The position numbers and the translations under genes were made by a program. Below the pieces are notes generated by a model. It did no database searches, was not told the origin of the DNA, and worked only from the letters and a program-made list of their open reading frames with translations. Below, piece by piece: positions 32,180 to 40,811 of a DNA stretch of 64,000 nucleotides; position 1 is the stretch's first letter; each line of letters begins with the position of its first letter. This DNA comes from Deltaproteobacteria bacterium (GTDB taxonomy: Bacteria; Myxococcota_A; UBA9160; SZUA-336). The DNA lies in contig JAJDAK010000060.1 in NCBI GenBank assembly GCA_029261895.1, positions 19,030 to 83,029 on the forward strand. The letters run 5' to 3'.

Positions 32180-32789
32180 AGTGCTTCGCGAGCGTCGTTC
32201 CCATGCGGAGCGACGCGCCGATACGCGTCAGCGGATTATATCTGCGGCGGTTAAAAGCATCGCGGAGCTGGGTTTTCAGCGTACCACCGCGATGCAGATT
32301 GCGGAGCGTGCCGGTGTGACGTGGGGTGCGGTGCAGCACCATTTTGGCGGCAAGGACGGCATGCTGCACGCGGTGCTCGAAGAGACTTTTCGCCGCTTCG
32401 AAGAACGCATCGGTGACTTGAACGTTGAGAAGTTATCGTTGGAGAGCCGTGTTTCATTGTTTGTAGATCGTGCGTGGGAACATTTCAGCAGTGACCACTA
32501 TCGTTCCACCTTCGAGATCTTGCTCAACGACGCCCCGGAAGCGCCTGACAATTGGCAATTGGAGATGTCGCGTTCGTGGGACCGAGTTTGGTCGCGCGTA
32601 TTCTCCGATGCAGCGATTTCGCGCCAGCGTCATTACACGTTGCAGCATTATACGGTTTCGGCGCTCTCCGGACTCGCGTCGACGAAAATCCTCGGTGGCA
32701 ATCTCGCGCGTACGCGCGCCGCTGAGTTGGATCTTCTGAAAGATACATTGATCAAAGAATTGAGCGCGAAGAAAGGGAGTCGTTCATGA
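32172..32789 (+). CDS. TetR/AcrR family transcriptional regulator
   Basis: A 205-residue regulator. The HTH is complete (TRQRIISAAVKSIAELGFQRTTAMQIAERAGVTWGAVQHHFGGKDGMLHAVLEE, about residues 18-67). The rest is a helical ligand pocket with many aromatic residues. It is encoded third in the operon it probably controls, starting in an ATGCCTGA overlap with the CMD stop and ending in an ATGA overlap with the CoA-transferase. The perfect palindrome at 30869-30894 is its likely site. A CoA thioester or steroid-like ligand would suit the neighbours. Confidence 0.88.
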   Translation: MPEVLRERRSHAERRADTRQRIISAAVKSIAELGFQRTTAMQIAERAGVTWGAVQHHFGGKDGMLHAVLEETFRRFEERIGDLNVEKLSLESRVSLFVDRAWEHFSSDHYRSTFEILLNDAPEAPDNWQLEMSRSWDRVWSRVFSDAAISRQRHYTLQHYTVSALSGLASTKILGGNLARTRAAELDLLKDTLIKELSAKKGSRS

Positions 32790-34018
32790 GTATGCGTCGT
32801 CCGCCTCTATCGGGGCTGCGCGTGATCGAGAGTTCATTGCTCGGTCCGGGTGCGATTACGACCCATTTGGCAGATTTGGGTGCGGAGATCATTAAAGTGG
32901 AATCGCCCGCGGGCGACTACATCCGAGAGATGACCTGGCCTATCATCAATGATGTGTCGCTGCTCCACATGCACGTGAGTCGCGGGAAGAAAAGCGTCGT
33001 GCTCAACCTTAAGACGGATCAGGGGATTCAGGTCTACAAGGATCTTGTCAAAGATGCTGACGTTGTTGTTGAAGCGATGCGACCCGGTTCACTGAAGCGA
33101 CTCGGTTTGGGCTTCGAAGAATTACGCGAGATCAATCCCAAGATCGTGTTTTGCAATATCTCGGGTTACGGGGCGACGGGACCGTATAAAAATATGCCAA
33201 GCCACGGGATTGCATTCGATACATGGGCAGGGCTTGTGCCTCCCGCGTATGACGAGGAAGGCTTTTGTTTCATCCCCGAGCATCCTTCCATGGGAATGCA
33301 CGCGGGCCCGCTCTTTGGCGCGCTCGGTATTCTTGCCGGCGTGACGCGTGCACGAGAGACCGGTGAAGGCTGCGAACTTGAAATCGGCCAGTCCGATGCG
33401 GCGGCGTACATGGATTGGTATCGCAGTGAGTCGTGGAAAGCGTATGAACGTCCTGAATCGGAAGTGACGGGCAATAAGTCGGATAACTACGAACGCCGTG
33501 CGCCGGGAACTGCAGGGATGAAGGAAGGTGTGCGGTATCAGATGTACGAATCTTCCGACGGTCATGTACTCTTCATGGCATCGGAACGCGCATTCTGGAA
33601 AAATTTCTGCGACGGTGTGGGTCGGCCTGAGTTATTCGAGCGTTGGCCGGGTGCCAAGTTTGCCGACCACGCGCGTGGCAATCGCGAACTGCAGCGTGAG
33701 CTGCAAGTTATTTTCAAATCCAAGACTTCGGCAGCGTGGATCGAGTTCGGTGATACGGCGAACACGCCGATCGCACCGGTCAATACGCCCAAGACGATCG
33801 CGCAGGATCCGCAGTTTCAACACCGCTTGCCCTGGTATCCAGCAGCCAAGCACGGTGCTGAAATGCTGCCGTTTCCCGTGAAATTCGGTGAGGAGGAGCT
33901 TCCAGCGCCTGGAATGGCGCCCGCGGTAGGCGAACATACCGAGGAGGTACTTTCTCGCGTTCTTGGGTACGATTCTGCCAAGATTGCGGCGCTCAGGGGT
34001 GAGGGGGTCTTCGGTTAG
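32786..34018 (+). CDS. Family III CoA-transferase (CaiB/BaiF)
   Basis: A 410-residue enzyme that moves CoA between carboxylic acids. GLRVIESSLLGPGAITTHLADLGAEIIKVESP is the N-terminal family signature. NLKTDQG and DADVVVEAMRPG follow, and the nucleophilic Asp lies in ELEIGQSDAAAYMDW. The tail PAPGMAPAVGEHTEEVL is standard. ATG overlaps the TetR stop (ATGA). It closes the operon and suggests that a CoA ester is formed without ATP, as for carnitine or bile-acid-type substrates. Confidence 0.9.
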   Translation: MSMRRPPLSGLRVIESSLLGPGAITTHLADLGAEIIKVESPAGDYIREMTWPIINDVSLLHMHVSRGKKSVVLNLKTDQGIQVYKDLVKDADVVVEAMRPGSLKRLGLGFEELREINPKIVFCNISGYGATGPYKNMPSHGIAFDTWAGLVPPAYDEEGFCFIPEHPSMGMHAGPLFGALGILAGVTRARETGEGCELEIGQSDAAAYMDWYRSESWKAYERPESEVTGNKSDNYERRAPGTAGMKEGVRYQMYESSDGHVLFMASERAFWKNFCDGVGRPELFERWPGAKFADHARGNRELQRELQVIFKSKTSAAWIEFGDTANTPIAPVNTPKTIAQDPQFQHRLPWYPAAKHGAEMLPFPVKFGEEELPAPGMAPAVGEHTEEVLSRVLGYDSAKIAALRGEGVFG

Positions 34019-34116
34019 GAGAAACCGATCGACCATCATCGACGACATAATGAGTCCTCAAGCTCGTGGCAGGTGATCCCGATTTCGGGAGTGCCCCCCC
34101 GTGCGAGACGTGACTC

Positions 34117-36075
34117 ATGATTGAGACTACGCGAACGTTCGGCTGCTTGGTCCTTGTATTCGTGTGCCTGTCCGCCGCGTCGGTATCGCTTGGTGCGGAC
34201 GGCGAACTTGCGCGGATCGGCCCGGTGATTGAAAAGATCGCCAAGCGTTTTGATGCGGCTGGCGAAGCTGACGCGCTCGAAATGGCAGGTCGTTACATGG
34301 TGCCGACTCGGTCGGACCAAAGCGTGGTGGTGATTCTGGAGCCGCGCGCGCATCGCGGCGCGAGTAGTATCGGGTTGGCGCAACTGCGTCGTCTCGGTGC
34401 GACGCTTGAAGCGCGCTCACGGAACTACATGCGGGTTCGGGTTCCGCCACGGTTGTTGCGTCGACTCGCTCGCCATTCGGATGTACGTGTTATTCGCGCG
34501 CCGACACCCGCGGTCGAACACGCGTTTGGGAGTATTGCGTCTGAGTCCGCATTGATCACGGGTGCAGAGGCGTTACAGGTGGCGGGTATTACAGGTGCTG
34601 GGGTGAAAGTGGCCGTAGTGGATCTTGGTTTCGCCGGTCTTAACGAGGCGCAACAGGCGGGAGAGGTTACATCGAATTCGTTCGACCGGGACCTTACGAA
34701 CACCGGTTCGACGACGGGAACCGCTCACGGCACAGGTGTTGCGGAGCACGTGTGCGATATGGCACCTGGTATCGAACTGCATATGATCAAGGTTGGTGAT
34801 GAGGTCGATTTAGAAAACGCAGCTGACTATATCCGTGATAACGGGATCAAGATCGCAAACCACTCCGTAGGTTGGGTCATTTCAAGTTATTACGACGACA
34901 CCGGCAACATCAACGACATCATCAACCGTTCCCATGATGTGGATGGTGTGTTCTGGACCGTGTCATCAGGAAACTCTGCCAGACGTCACTGGCGCAGCGG
35001 TTGGGTCGACGATGATGGCGATGGCGTATTCAATTTCACGGCCAGCTTCGAGACCATGTGGTTGACGACCGTCAGTTCGACTTCCTGCGTGTTCCTGAAC
35101 TGGAACCAGTATGGCAATTCGGCAACGGATCTTGATCTCTTCATTTTGGACAACAACGATACCGTCGTTGCACAAGGTATAGCGACGCAGAACGGTCTCC
35201 AGCAGCCGTCGGAAGCGATTTGTTTTGGCTATGACACGAATCGAGATCCCTATCAGATCGCGATTGATCATTTTTCGGGACCGACACAGAACCTCGATAT
35301 GACGATTTTCAGTTTCAACAATAATCTCGAATTTCCACGGCAGGACTCGAGCATGATGGATCCGGCAAATGCGCATGGTGCGTTTACCGTGGGAGCGGTG
35401 TTTCATCCCAATTGGGGGCAGGCTGTGCCGCCACTGGAGAGTTATTCGAGTCGCGGGCCGACGAACGACGGACGCTTGAAGCCCGATGTTGTTGCACCGG
35501 ATGGAACTTCGAGTATGACCTACGGTTTGAGCGGCTCGTTTGGTACCTCGTTCAGTTCGCCAACTGTGGCGGGTGCCGCAGCGTTGTTGCTGCAACAGGA
35601 TCCGACGCTAACGCCGCAAGAACTCGCAGTCGCGATTCGTGCGCAAGCCATAGAGGTCGGTGGTGATGGTCCGGATAACGACTACGGCTACGGAAAACTT
35701 TCGGTCGGAGCCATTGACCCCAACTCGGATTCCGATTCGGACTTTATTCCGGATGCGCTGGACAATTGCCCGCACTCGTTTAATCCGTTCCAGGAAAATC
35801 AGGGTGGCGTTGGTCCGCTCGCGCTGGATAACGTTGGGGACATCTGTCAATGCGGTGATGTCACGGGCGACGGTCAGGTGCTGGCCGATGATCGCGATAT
35901 GATTCAGGCGTTCCTTGCGGGGCAGTCGGTGATTTTCAACGAACCCGATCGCTGTAACGTGGTTGGCCCTGCGGGCGAAAATGATTGCGATCTGGACGAT
36001 TGGGTGTTGATCGCGCGCGCGGTCAGCGGTGAAGGCCCGGGTCTCCAGCTCGTCTGCGAGCCGGCTCTGCCGTGA
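34117..36075 (+). CDS. Secreted subtilisin-like protease (S8) with TSP3 and dockerin-like tail
   Basis: Signal peptide to about residue 26, propeptide-like region to about 140, then an S8 catalytic domain. Asp169 is in VAVVDLGF, His204 in TAHGTGVAE, the oxyanion Asn286 in SSGNSA, and Ser478 in GTSFSSPTVAGAAALL. A beta-sandwich insert (about 300-405) interrupts it. After 535 come a thrombospondin type-3 calcium repeat (DSDSDFIPDALDNCPHSFNP) and a dockerin-like segment (GDVTGDGQVLADDRDMIQAFL, then DCDLDDWVLIARAV). The protein (652 aa) would be exported and calcium-stabilised. The dockerin-like end suggests docking to a cohesin-type partner or surface retention, though no cohesin is seen in this window. 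Confidence 0.9.
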   Translation: MIETTRTFGCLVLVFVCLSAASVSLGADGELARIGPVIEKIAKRFDAAGEADALEMAGRYMVPTRSDQSVVVILEPRAHRGASSIGLAQLRRLGATLEARSRNYMRVRVPPRLLRRLARHSDVRVIRAPTPAVEHAFGSIASESALITGAEALQVAGITGAGVKVAVVDLGFAGLNEAQQAGEVTSNSFDRDLTNTGSTTGTAHGTGVAEHVCDMAPGIELHMIKVGDEVDLENAADYIRDNGIKIANHSVGWVISSYYDDTGNINDIINRSHDVDGVFWTVSSGNSARRHWRSGWVDDDGDGVFNFTASFETMWLTTVSSTSCVFLNWNQYGNSATDLDLFILDNNDTVVAQGIATQNGLQQPSEAICFGYDTNRDPYQIAIDHFSGPTQNLDMTIFSFNNNLEFPRQDSSMMDPANAHGAFTVGAVFHPNWGQAVPPLESYSSRGPTNDGRLKPDVVAPDGTSSMTYGLSGSFGTSFSSPTVAGAAALLLQQDPTLTPQELAVAIRAQAIEVGGDGPDNDYGYGKLSVGAIDPNSDSDSDFIPDALDNCPHSFNPFQENQGGVGPLALDNVGDICQCGDVTGDGQVLADDRDMIQAFLAGQSVIFNEPDRCNVVGPAGENDCDLDDWVLIARAVSGEGPGLQLVCEPALP

Positions 36076-36082
36076 CTTAGCG

Positions 36083-36150
36083 GGTTATCGGGCGGCAAAG
36101 CCGCCCTTCCCGCACGGCACGCGCTACGCGCACTGCTTCGCAGCTACGTG
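36083..36150 (+). repeat. Dispersed intergenic repeat, family A, copy 2
   Basis: GGTTATCGGGCGGC-AAAG-CCGCCC begins eight bases after the protease stop. It continues through GCACGCGCTACGCGCACTG and CGCAGCTACGT. It matches the copy at 24190, including the hairpin arms with a different loop. It may terminate the protease transcript. Confidence 0.7.
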
Positions 36151-36355
36151 CGTGCCTCTGGTGGAAGCCGAATAGGAGCGCAGTTTTCCGCTTGATCGCT
36201 AGGTTGCAAGCGAAGCGCGCAGTGCCACAGCGGAGCGATCAGACTGATGGGAACCGCGCCAAGCCGCGATTCTAGACCTCACTTGTCGCTAAGCGCTACC
36301 CAGAGGAGGATGAGGCTCGGCGATGCCTCGCCCACGTTCGTCGGTCACTACGTTG
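36151..36355. other. Noncoding repeat-rich segment before tRNA-Arg
   Basis: No gene seen. It holds the second family B copy (36229-36298), TGATCGCT/AGCGATCA inverse words near 36193 and 36233, and the family C segment from about 36314. Confidence 0.5.
36229..36298 (-). repeat. Dispersed intergenic repeat, family B, copy 2
   Basis: On the minus strand this reads GCTTAGCGACAAGTGAGGTC, then CGGTTCCCAT, then GATCGCTCCGCT. It matches 4547-4615 with scattered changes. Both copies flank tRNA genes. Confidence 0.7.
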
Positions 36356-36356
36356 T
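36343..36356 (-). repeat. tRNA-flanking repeat, family C, copy 1
   Basis: GGTCACTACGTTGT is the exact inverse of 36901-36914. The preceding CTCGGCGATGCCTCG also resembles CTCGGCGTTGCCTCG at 36871. A partial copy (ACAACGTAG) lies just after tRNA-Ser(GCU) at 36683. Confidence 0.6.
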
Positions 36357-36432
36357 GGCGCGCCCGGCAGGATTCGAACCTGCGACTTTCAGCTCCGCAA
36401 GCTGACACTCTATCCAACTGAGCTACGGGCGC
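36356..36432 (-). tRNA. tRNA-Arg(GCG)
   Basis: The minus strand folds as a class I tRNA with acceptor GCGCCCG/CGGGCGC. The D arm is GCTC...GAGT and the anticodon stem TCAGC/GCTGA encloses loop TTGCGGA (anticodon GCG). The T arm is GCAGGTTCGAATCCTGC, with CCA encoded at 36356-36358. GCG reads CGC (and CGU by wobble). Bacteria usually read these with a tRNA-Arg(ACG) whose A is converted to inosine, so this isoacceptor is uncommon. Confidence 0.93.
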
Positions 36433-36595
36433 GCGAACGGGGGACGAATCTACGGTGCCGGCGCCTCGGGTGCAACAGGCTTCTGAGGATCAGGGGTTGT
36501 TTCGAGGCAGAGAGCCCGGCACTCTAGGCGCTGCTGGGGCCCGTCGGGACTCGGCACCGTCTGTTCTCGGGCAAAACCCATGAATTGACGTGTAA

Positions 36596-36683
<88 letters not shown>

Positions 36684-36736
36684 CAACGTAGCGATCGCTC
36701 CGCTCGGAGCCCGATGCTAATCTGCTGGCCTTCTGC

Positions 36737-36824
36737 GGAGAGATGGCCGAGTGGTTTAAGGCGCACGCTTGGAAAGCGTGTGTGCGGCAACGTACCGTGG
36801 GTTCGAATCCCACTCTCTCCGCCA
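36737..36824 (+). tRNA. tRNA-Ser(GGA)
   Basis: A class II cloverleaf with anticodon stem CACGC/GCGTG and loop TTGGAAA (anticodon GGA), long variable arm, GGTTCGAATCC and encoded CCA. It decodes UCC/UCU. It lies 53 bases after tRNA-Ser(GCU); their variable arms (GTGCGGCAACGTACC) are identical, pointing to duplication. Confidence 0.96.
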
Positions 36825-36838
36825 GTCTTAGGCTTTAC

Positions 36839-36860
36839 GGATGCGGGACGGCCCGCATCC
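36839..36860 (+). terminator. Hairpin after tRNA-Ser(GGA)
   Basis: GGATGCGGG and CCCGCATCC form a perfect 9-bp stem with loop ACGG, 14 bases after the tRNA end. A likely transcription terminator or processing structure, although only TAG follows rather than a T run. Confidence 0.6.
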
Positions 36861-36900
36861 TAGCCCTACGCTCGGCGTTGCCTCGCTGCGCGCTTCGCTT

Positions 36901-36914
36901 ACAACGTAGTGACC
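36901..36914 (+). repeat. tRNA-flanking repeat, family C, copy 2
   Basis: ACAACGTAGTGACC, the inverse of 36343-36356, lies at the far side of the tRNA cluster, so the two copies bracket it as a 14-bp inverted pair. Confidence 0.6.
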
Positions 36915-36996
36915 GGCGCTTGTGTAAGTAGTTGAAAACAATAGACTTGCGGATCTGGCGTGATGCCCGGCTGTTGCGATGCCAAAGGAGGTCACG

Positions 36997-39726
36997 GTGA
37001 GAGGTTCCGCGCGCGATCTGGGAATCGGTGCTGGTTGGGTCTGGACGGTGATCCTAGCGGTCGTGCTCTCGTGGGTTGGCGGCTTAGCGGACGGCGGGGA
37101 AGGCGCATTCTTCGGATTTGCGCTCGGTTGGTTCGCCGGCTGGATTTATACGGTGCAGCGTCGGTCTGCGTATCTCCGAGATGTCGTGACCCGTCTAGAG
37201 CGTAGGCTACGCCATCTCGAATCCGGTGAGATGCAAACTCAGGCACCTGCGATTGAAACAGAGAATGCGCCGATAGAGCGCAGCGTGTCTGACGGCGTGC
37301 CTCACTTTGAATCCGATCCCGTAGATGTGTCGCCAGCGCGGACTGATTTTCGCGAATCATTGCCGCCACCACCTTCCACACCTGGAATCTTCCAGCGCAG
37401 CGCTGAGCCCAATCCACTCTTGGCCGGAATTCGGGAACTCCTGTTCGGCGGAAACACGGTCGTGCGCGCCGGAATATTGGTTTTATTGGTTGGCGTCTCG
37501 ATGTTGGTCAAGTGGGCAGCCGACAACTCGATCGTACCGCTGGAGGTGCGCTTGCTCGGCGCTGCGACGCTGGGTGTTCTGCTCATGGCCGTGGGTTATC
37601 GGTTACGGAACTTGCGGCCGGGGTTTGCCACTACACTGCAGGGCGGTGGCGTAGCGACGCTCTACCTAGTCGTGTTCGCAGCATTTCGTCTATTTGAACT
37701 CATATCCGCGTCGTCGGCATTTATCGCATTTGCACTGATCGCTTTAGTCTGTGGTTCACTCGCGGTTCTTCAAAGGTCACAGGCGTTGATGATTATTGGC
37801 AGCCTCGGCGGTTTCCTCGCACCGGTGCTCACATCGACCGGTACCGGAAGTCACATTTCGCTCTTTGGCTACTACGTCGTACTCAACATCGCGATCGCGA
37901 CCGTCGCCTGGTTTCAGCAATGGCGACTACTCAATCTCATCGCATTTATTTGCACCTATGGTGTTGCGACGATCTGGGGCGTGCTGAAATACCGTCCCGA
38001 CCAATTGTCTACAACCGAACCTTTCTTGATCGCGTTCTTCCTGCTCTTTACTGCGACGGCCTTACTTTTCGCATGGCGTCGTCCGCCGCGGCTTCGCGGC
38101 ATTGTCGATGGAACGCTGATCTTCGGTACACCGCTGCTGACGTTTCTTGCGCAGGGACGATTGGTTGGAAACACCGAGTATGGGCTGGCGATCTCCGCGG
38201 CCGTACTGGCGTTGTTCTACGCGGGAACGACTTATTGGCTTTGGAACCGTGCGTCGAATTCGTTACGCCCACTCGCGGAAGCGTTTCTCGCGTTGGCCAT
38301 TGGATTCGGCACGATGGCGGTTCCGTTTACGTTCGAAGGGTCGATGACGACCGCAATCGCATGGGCGTTAGAGGGTGCGGGGTTGTATTGGGTAGGTCTG
38401 CGGCAGGCACGCCGACTCCCTCGCTGGTCGGGGATCCTTTTGCAAGGGCTTGCCGCTTGTGCACTCATTCTGATGTATCAGCGCAGTCGAGCATTGTTGC
38501 CGTTCCTGAACGGGCCCTGGCTGTCATTCGTCGCACTCGCGGGTAGCGGAGGCTTCATTGGATTTCGGGCATGGAACGCGCTCTCCATGTTGCCCGACTT
38601 GGAGCGGCTCGCTTCGCGTGTACTCACCTGCGTGAGTGTGGGGTGGTTGCTCATCGGAATTTTCGCGGAGATCAATCGGTTTGTGCCGTTCGCTGAGCAA
38701 GTCGCGGTGAAGGTCGTTGTATTGGGTTTGCTGGGTCTTGGCTTGGAATGGGGTGGCGGTCAGTTGAAGTGGCCGCTGCTACGAACGCTGAGCTTCAGCG
38801 TTTTGCCCGGAGCCTTGTTGCTCTTCGCCCATGCTGCGGAAACTCAAACTTATCTTTTTGCGCACGGGGGCGGGTTCGCTTGGCCGTTCGTTCTCGTTGC
38901 GATCTATCTCGTTTTGTATCGCATCCAAGAAACGGATCATCGTTGGCTCGGCTATGCGTACTGTGGGGCAGCGTGGTTGTTTGCGCTGGTGATTCCCTAT
39001 GGCATCGGTTCGTCCGTCGATGTTCGGCTTCGTACGACCGGTGATTGGGTCGTCGCGTCGGTTGCGTTGGCGTTTTCCGGAATTGTCACGGCGCTGTGCT
39101 GGCAGCGGGTGCGGCATTGGGCTGCGACACCGTTGATTTCTGGGCTCGGGCCACTTGTGATCATTGGAGCGATCGGAACGCTGATGATTCAGTTTCTTGC
39201 GCATGGTGAGACCGCGCCACTGTCTTATGTGCCGATACTCAATCCAGCCGATCTCGCATCGATGGCGCTCTTAGGAGCGTTTGCGTATTGGGGGCAGTTG
39301 GCTCGCGGAGAGGTTGAGGCGGAGTTCGATCCCAGGTATCGGCCTTTTGCGCTCTACGTCTGGGGTGCGCTGGCGTTCGCTTGCTTTAACGGGATGCTGG
39401 TTCGGACGGTGGTTCAATGGACGGATGTGCGTTTCAGCGTTGACGCACTCTGGGATTCCGTCGCACTTCAGGTCGCGACATCCATCTCGTGGACGATGAT
39501 CGCGCTCGTCGGCGTCATTTATGCGAGCAAGCGTTCGGCCCGGCATTTATGGATGGTCGGTGCAGGGCTGCTGGCCGTTGTAGTATTCAAGCTCTTCTTT
39601 GTTGACCTTGAACAACTAAGCACGGTCGCGAAAATCGGCACGTTCCTCGTCGTGGGGACACTGCTGCTGATCGTTGGCTATCTATCGCCCGCGCCACCCG
39701 CGGCGGCGATAGAATCAGAGCATTAG
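36997..39726 (+). CDS. DUF2339 polytopic membrane protein
   Basis: The roughly 909-residue integral membrane protein starts with one or two helices, a charged linker (residues about 70-145, with Pro-rich stretch), then the DUF2339 core. The core begins LLFGGNTVVRAGILVLLVGVSMLVKWAADNSIVPLEVRLLGAATLGVLLMAVGYRLR and runs through more than 20 hydrophobic segments. The family's function is unknown; it is sometimes discussed as a lipid or cell-envelope protein. Start: AGGAGG at 36986-36991 lies just before GTG 36997, making that a better start than ATG 36979, which itself would include the Shine-Dalgarno in coding sequence. It ends overlapping the convergent MDR gene by four bases. Confidence 0.85.
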   Translation: MRGSARDLGIGAGWVWTVILAVVLSWVGGLADGGEGAFFGFALGWFAGWIYTVQRRSAYLRDVVTRLERRLRHLESGEMQTQAPAIETENAPIERSVSDGVPHFESDPVDVSPARTDFRESLPPPPSTPGIFQRSAEPNPLLAGIRELLFGGNTVVRAGILVLLVGVSMLVKWAADNSIVPLEVRLLGAATLGVLLMAVGYRLRNLRPGFATTLQGGGVATLYLVVFAAFRLFELISASSAFIAFALIALVCGSLAVLQRSQALMIIGSLGGFLAPVLTSTGTGSHISLFGYYVVLNIAIATVAWFQQWRLLNLIAFICTYGVATIWGVLKYRPDQLSTTEPFLIAFFLLFTATALLFAWRRPPRLRGIVDGTLIFGTPLLTFLAQGRLVGNTEYGLAISAAVLALFYAGTTYWLWNRASNSLRPLAEAFLALAIGFGTMAVPFTFEGSMTTAIAWALEGAGLYWVGLRQARRLPRWSGILLQGLAACALILMYQRSRALLPFLNGPWLSFVALAGSGGFIGFRAWNALSMLPDLERLASRVLTCVSVGWLLIGIFAEINRFVPFAEQVAVKVVVLGLLGLGLEWGGGQLKWPLLRTLSFSVLPGALLLFAHAAETQTYLFAHGGGFAWPFVLVAIYLVLYRIQETDHRWLGYAYCGAAWLFALVIPYGIGSSVDVRLRTTGDWVVASVALAFSGIVTALCWQRVRHWAATPLISGLGPLVIIGAIGTLMIQFLAHGETAPLSYVPILNPADLASMALLGAFAYWGQLARGEVEAEFDPRYRPFALYVWGALAFACFNGMLVRTVVQWTDVRFSVDALWDSVALQVATSISWTMIALVGVIYASKRSARHLWMVGAGLLAVVVFKLFFVDLEQLSTVAKIGTFLVVGTLLLIVGYLSPAPPAAAIESEH

Positions 39727-40745
39727 GGTACGAGCAATACTTTTCCGGTGTTGCGTCGATCTTGAATGTAATGATGCGCCGCTGCTGCTTCATCGAAACT
39801 GAACTTTGCCGCGATCACGGGTCGAATCTCACCGGCCCGATAGAATGTTACGAGTTCGTCCATCCAGCTGGAGACGCGATCTTGCTCTTCCCAGAGGTGA
39901 CCGACATTTACTCCGAACACACCCTTGTTCTCATCCATTAGCTGAATGGGCTTGGGGCGGAAGGACATCGTACCGCGCACGGCTTTCAATGCTGCGAAGA
40001 TGCGGCGGCTCTTTCCAGGGGCAGCGGATGACATGCCGAAGATTCCAATCCGGCCGGTGGGCGAGAGTACGCGATAACCCTTCTGCAGCGACTTGCCACC
40101 GACTGCATCCAAAATAAGTTCGACACCACGTCCGTGTGTGATTTCTTTCACGCGGGATTCGAAATCCTCGGTCCTGTAGTCGATGCAGCTTGAAACACCG
40201 ATCGATTTCAGGAAATCGTGCTTCCCCTGCGACGCGGTTCCAATCACTTTCGCGCCAATGCGCGTGGCCAATTGAGTGGCAGCGATCCCCACGCCACCTC
40301 CTGCGGAGTGAACCAACATGGTGTCGCCGCTGCGCAGGCTTCCCATCACGTGCATCAGTTGGAACGCGGTGAGATAGTTCACCGGAATCGCCGCGCCTTC
40401 GTCCGCGCTCATGCCTTCGGGCCGCGCGAACGTCTGAATCTCCGGCACGCAAATCGTATCGCTGTATCCGCCGAAGCGCGTCATTGCGAAAACGTCGCGG
40501 CCGACCCAATCCGGTGGCACGCCTTCGCCCACCGTATCGATGCGCCCGCCGACTTCGTAGCCAACCACCACCGGCATCTTTGGCAAATCGGGGTAGAGGC
40601 CCATTCGCCCCATGATATCGGCGAAGTTGATGCCCGCCGCCTCAACACGAATTCGAACTTCACCCGGTTTGGGTAGAGGGTCCGGTGCTTCTCGGACTTC
40701 TAAAACTTCGGGCGGGCCAGCCTTGGGGATCCATATTTGTCGCAT
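39723..40745 (-). CDS. Zinc-independent quinone-oxidoreductase-like MDR enzyme
   Basis: This 340-residue medium-chain reductase has the N-terminal domain RVEAAGINFADIMGRMGLYPDLP...GYEVGG, then a Rossmann domain LVHSAGGGVGIAATQLATRIGAKVIGTASQGKHDFLKSIGV. IDYRTEDF and VELILDAVGGKSLQKGYRVLSPTGRI follow. It lacks the Cys cluster and Cys/His of zinc alcohol dehydrogenases. It resembles NADPH:quinone oxidoreductases and VAT-1-like enzymes. Convergent with DUF2339, divergent from the cyclase gene. Confidence 0.9.
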   Translation of the reverse strand: MRQIWIPKAGPPEVLEVREAPDPLPKPGEVRIRVEAAGINFADIMGRMGLYPDLPKMPVVVGYEVGGRIDTVGEGVPPDWVGRDVFAMTRFGGYSDTICVPEIQTFARPEGMSADEGAAIPVNYLTAFQLMHVMGSLRSGDTMLVHSAGGGVGIAATQLATRIGAKVIGTASQGKHDFLKSIGVSSCIDYRTEDFESRVKEITHGRGVELILDAVGGKSLQKGYRVLSPTGRIGIFGMSSAAPGKSRRIFAALKAVRGTMSFRPKPIQLMDENKGVFGVNVGHLWEEQDRVSSWMDELVTFYRAGEIRPVIAAKFSFDEAAAAHHYIQDRRNTGKVLLVP

Positions 40746-40811
40746 GAAGCTAGCTTATCGCAGCTCGGCACTTGGGTGACATCTTTTGCTCGGATCGTCC
40801 ACAATAATGAG

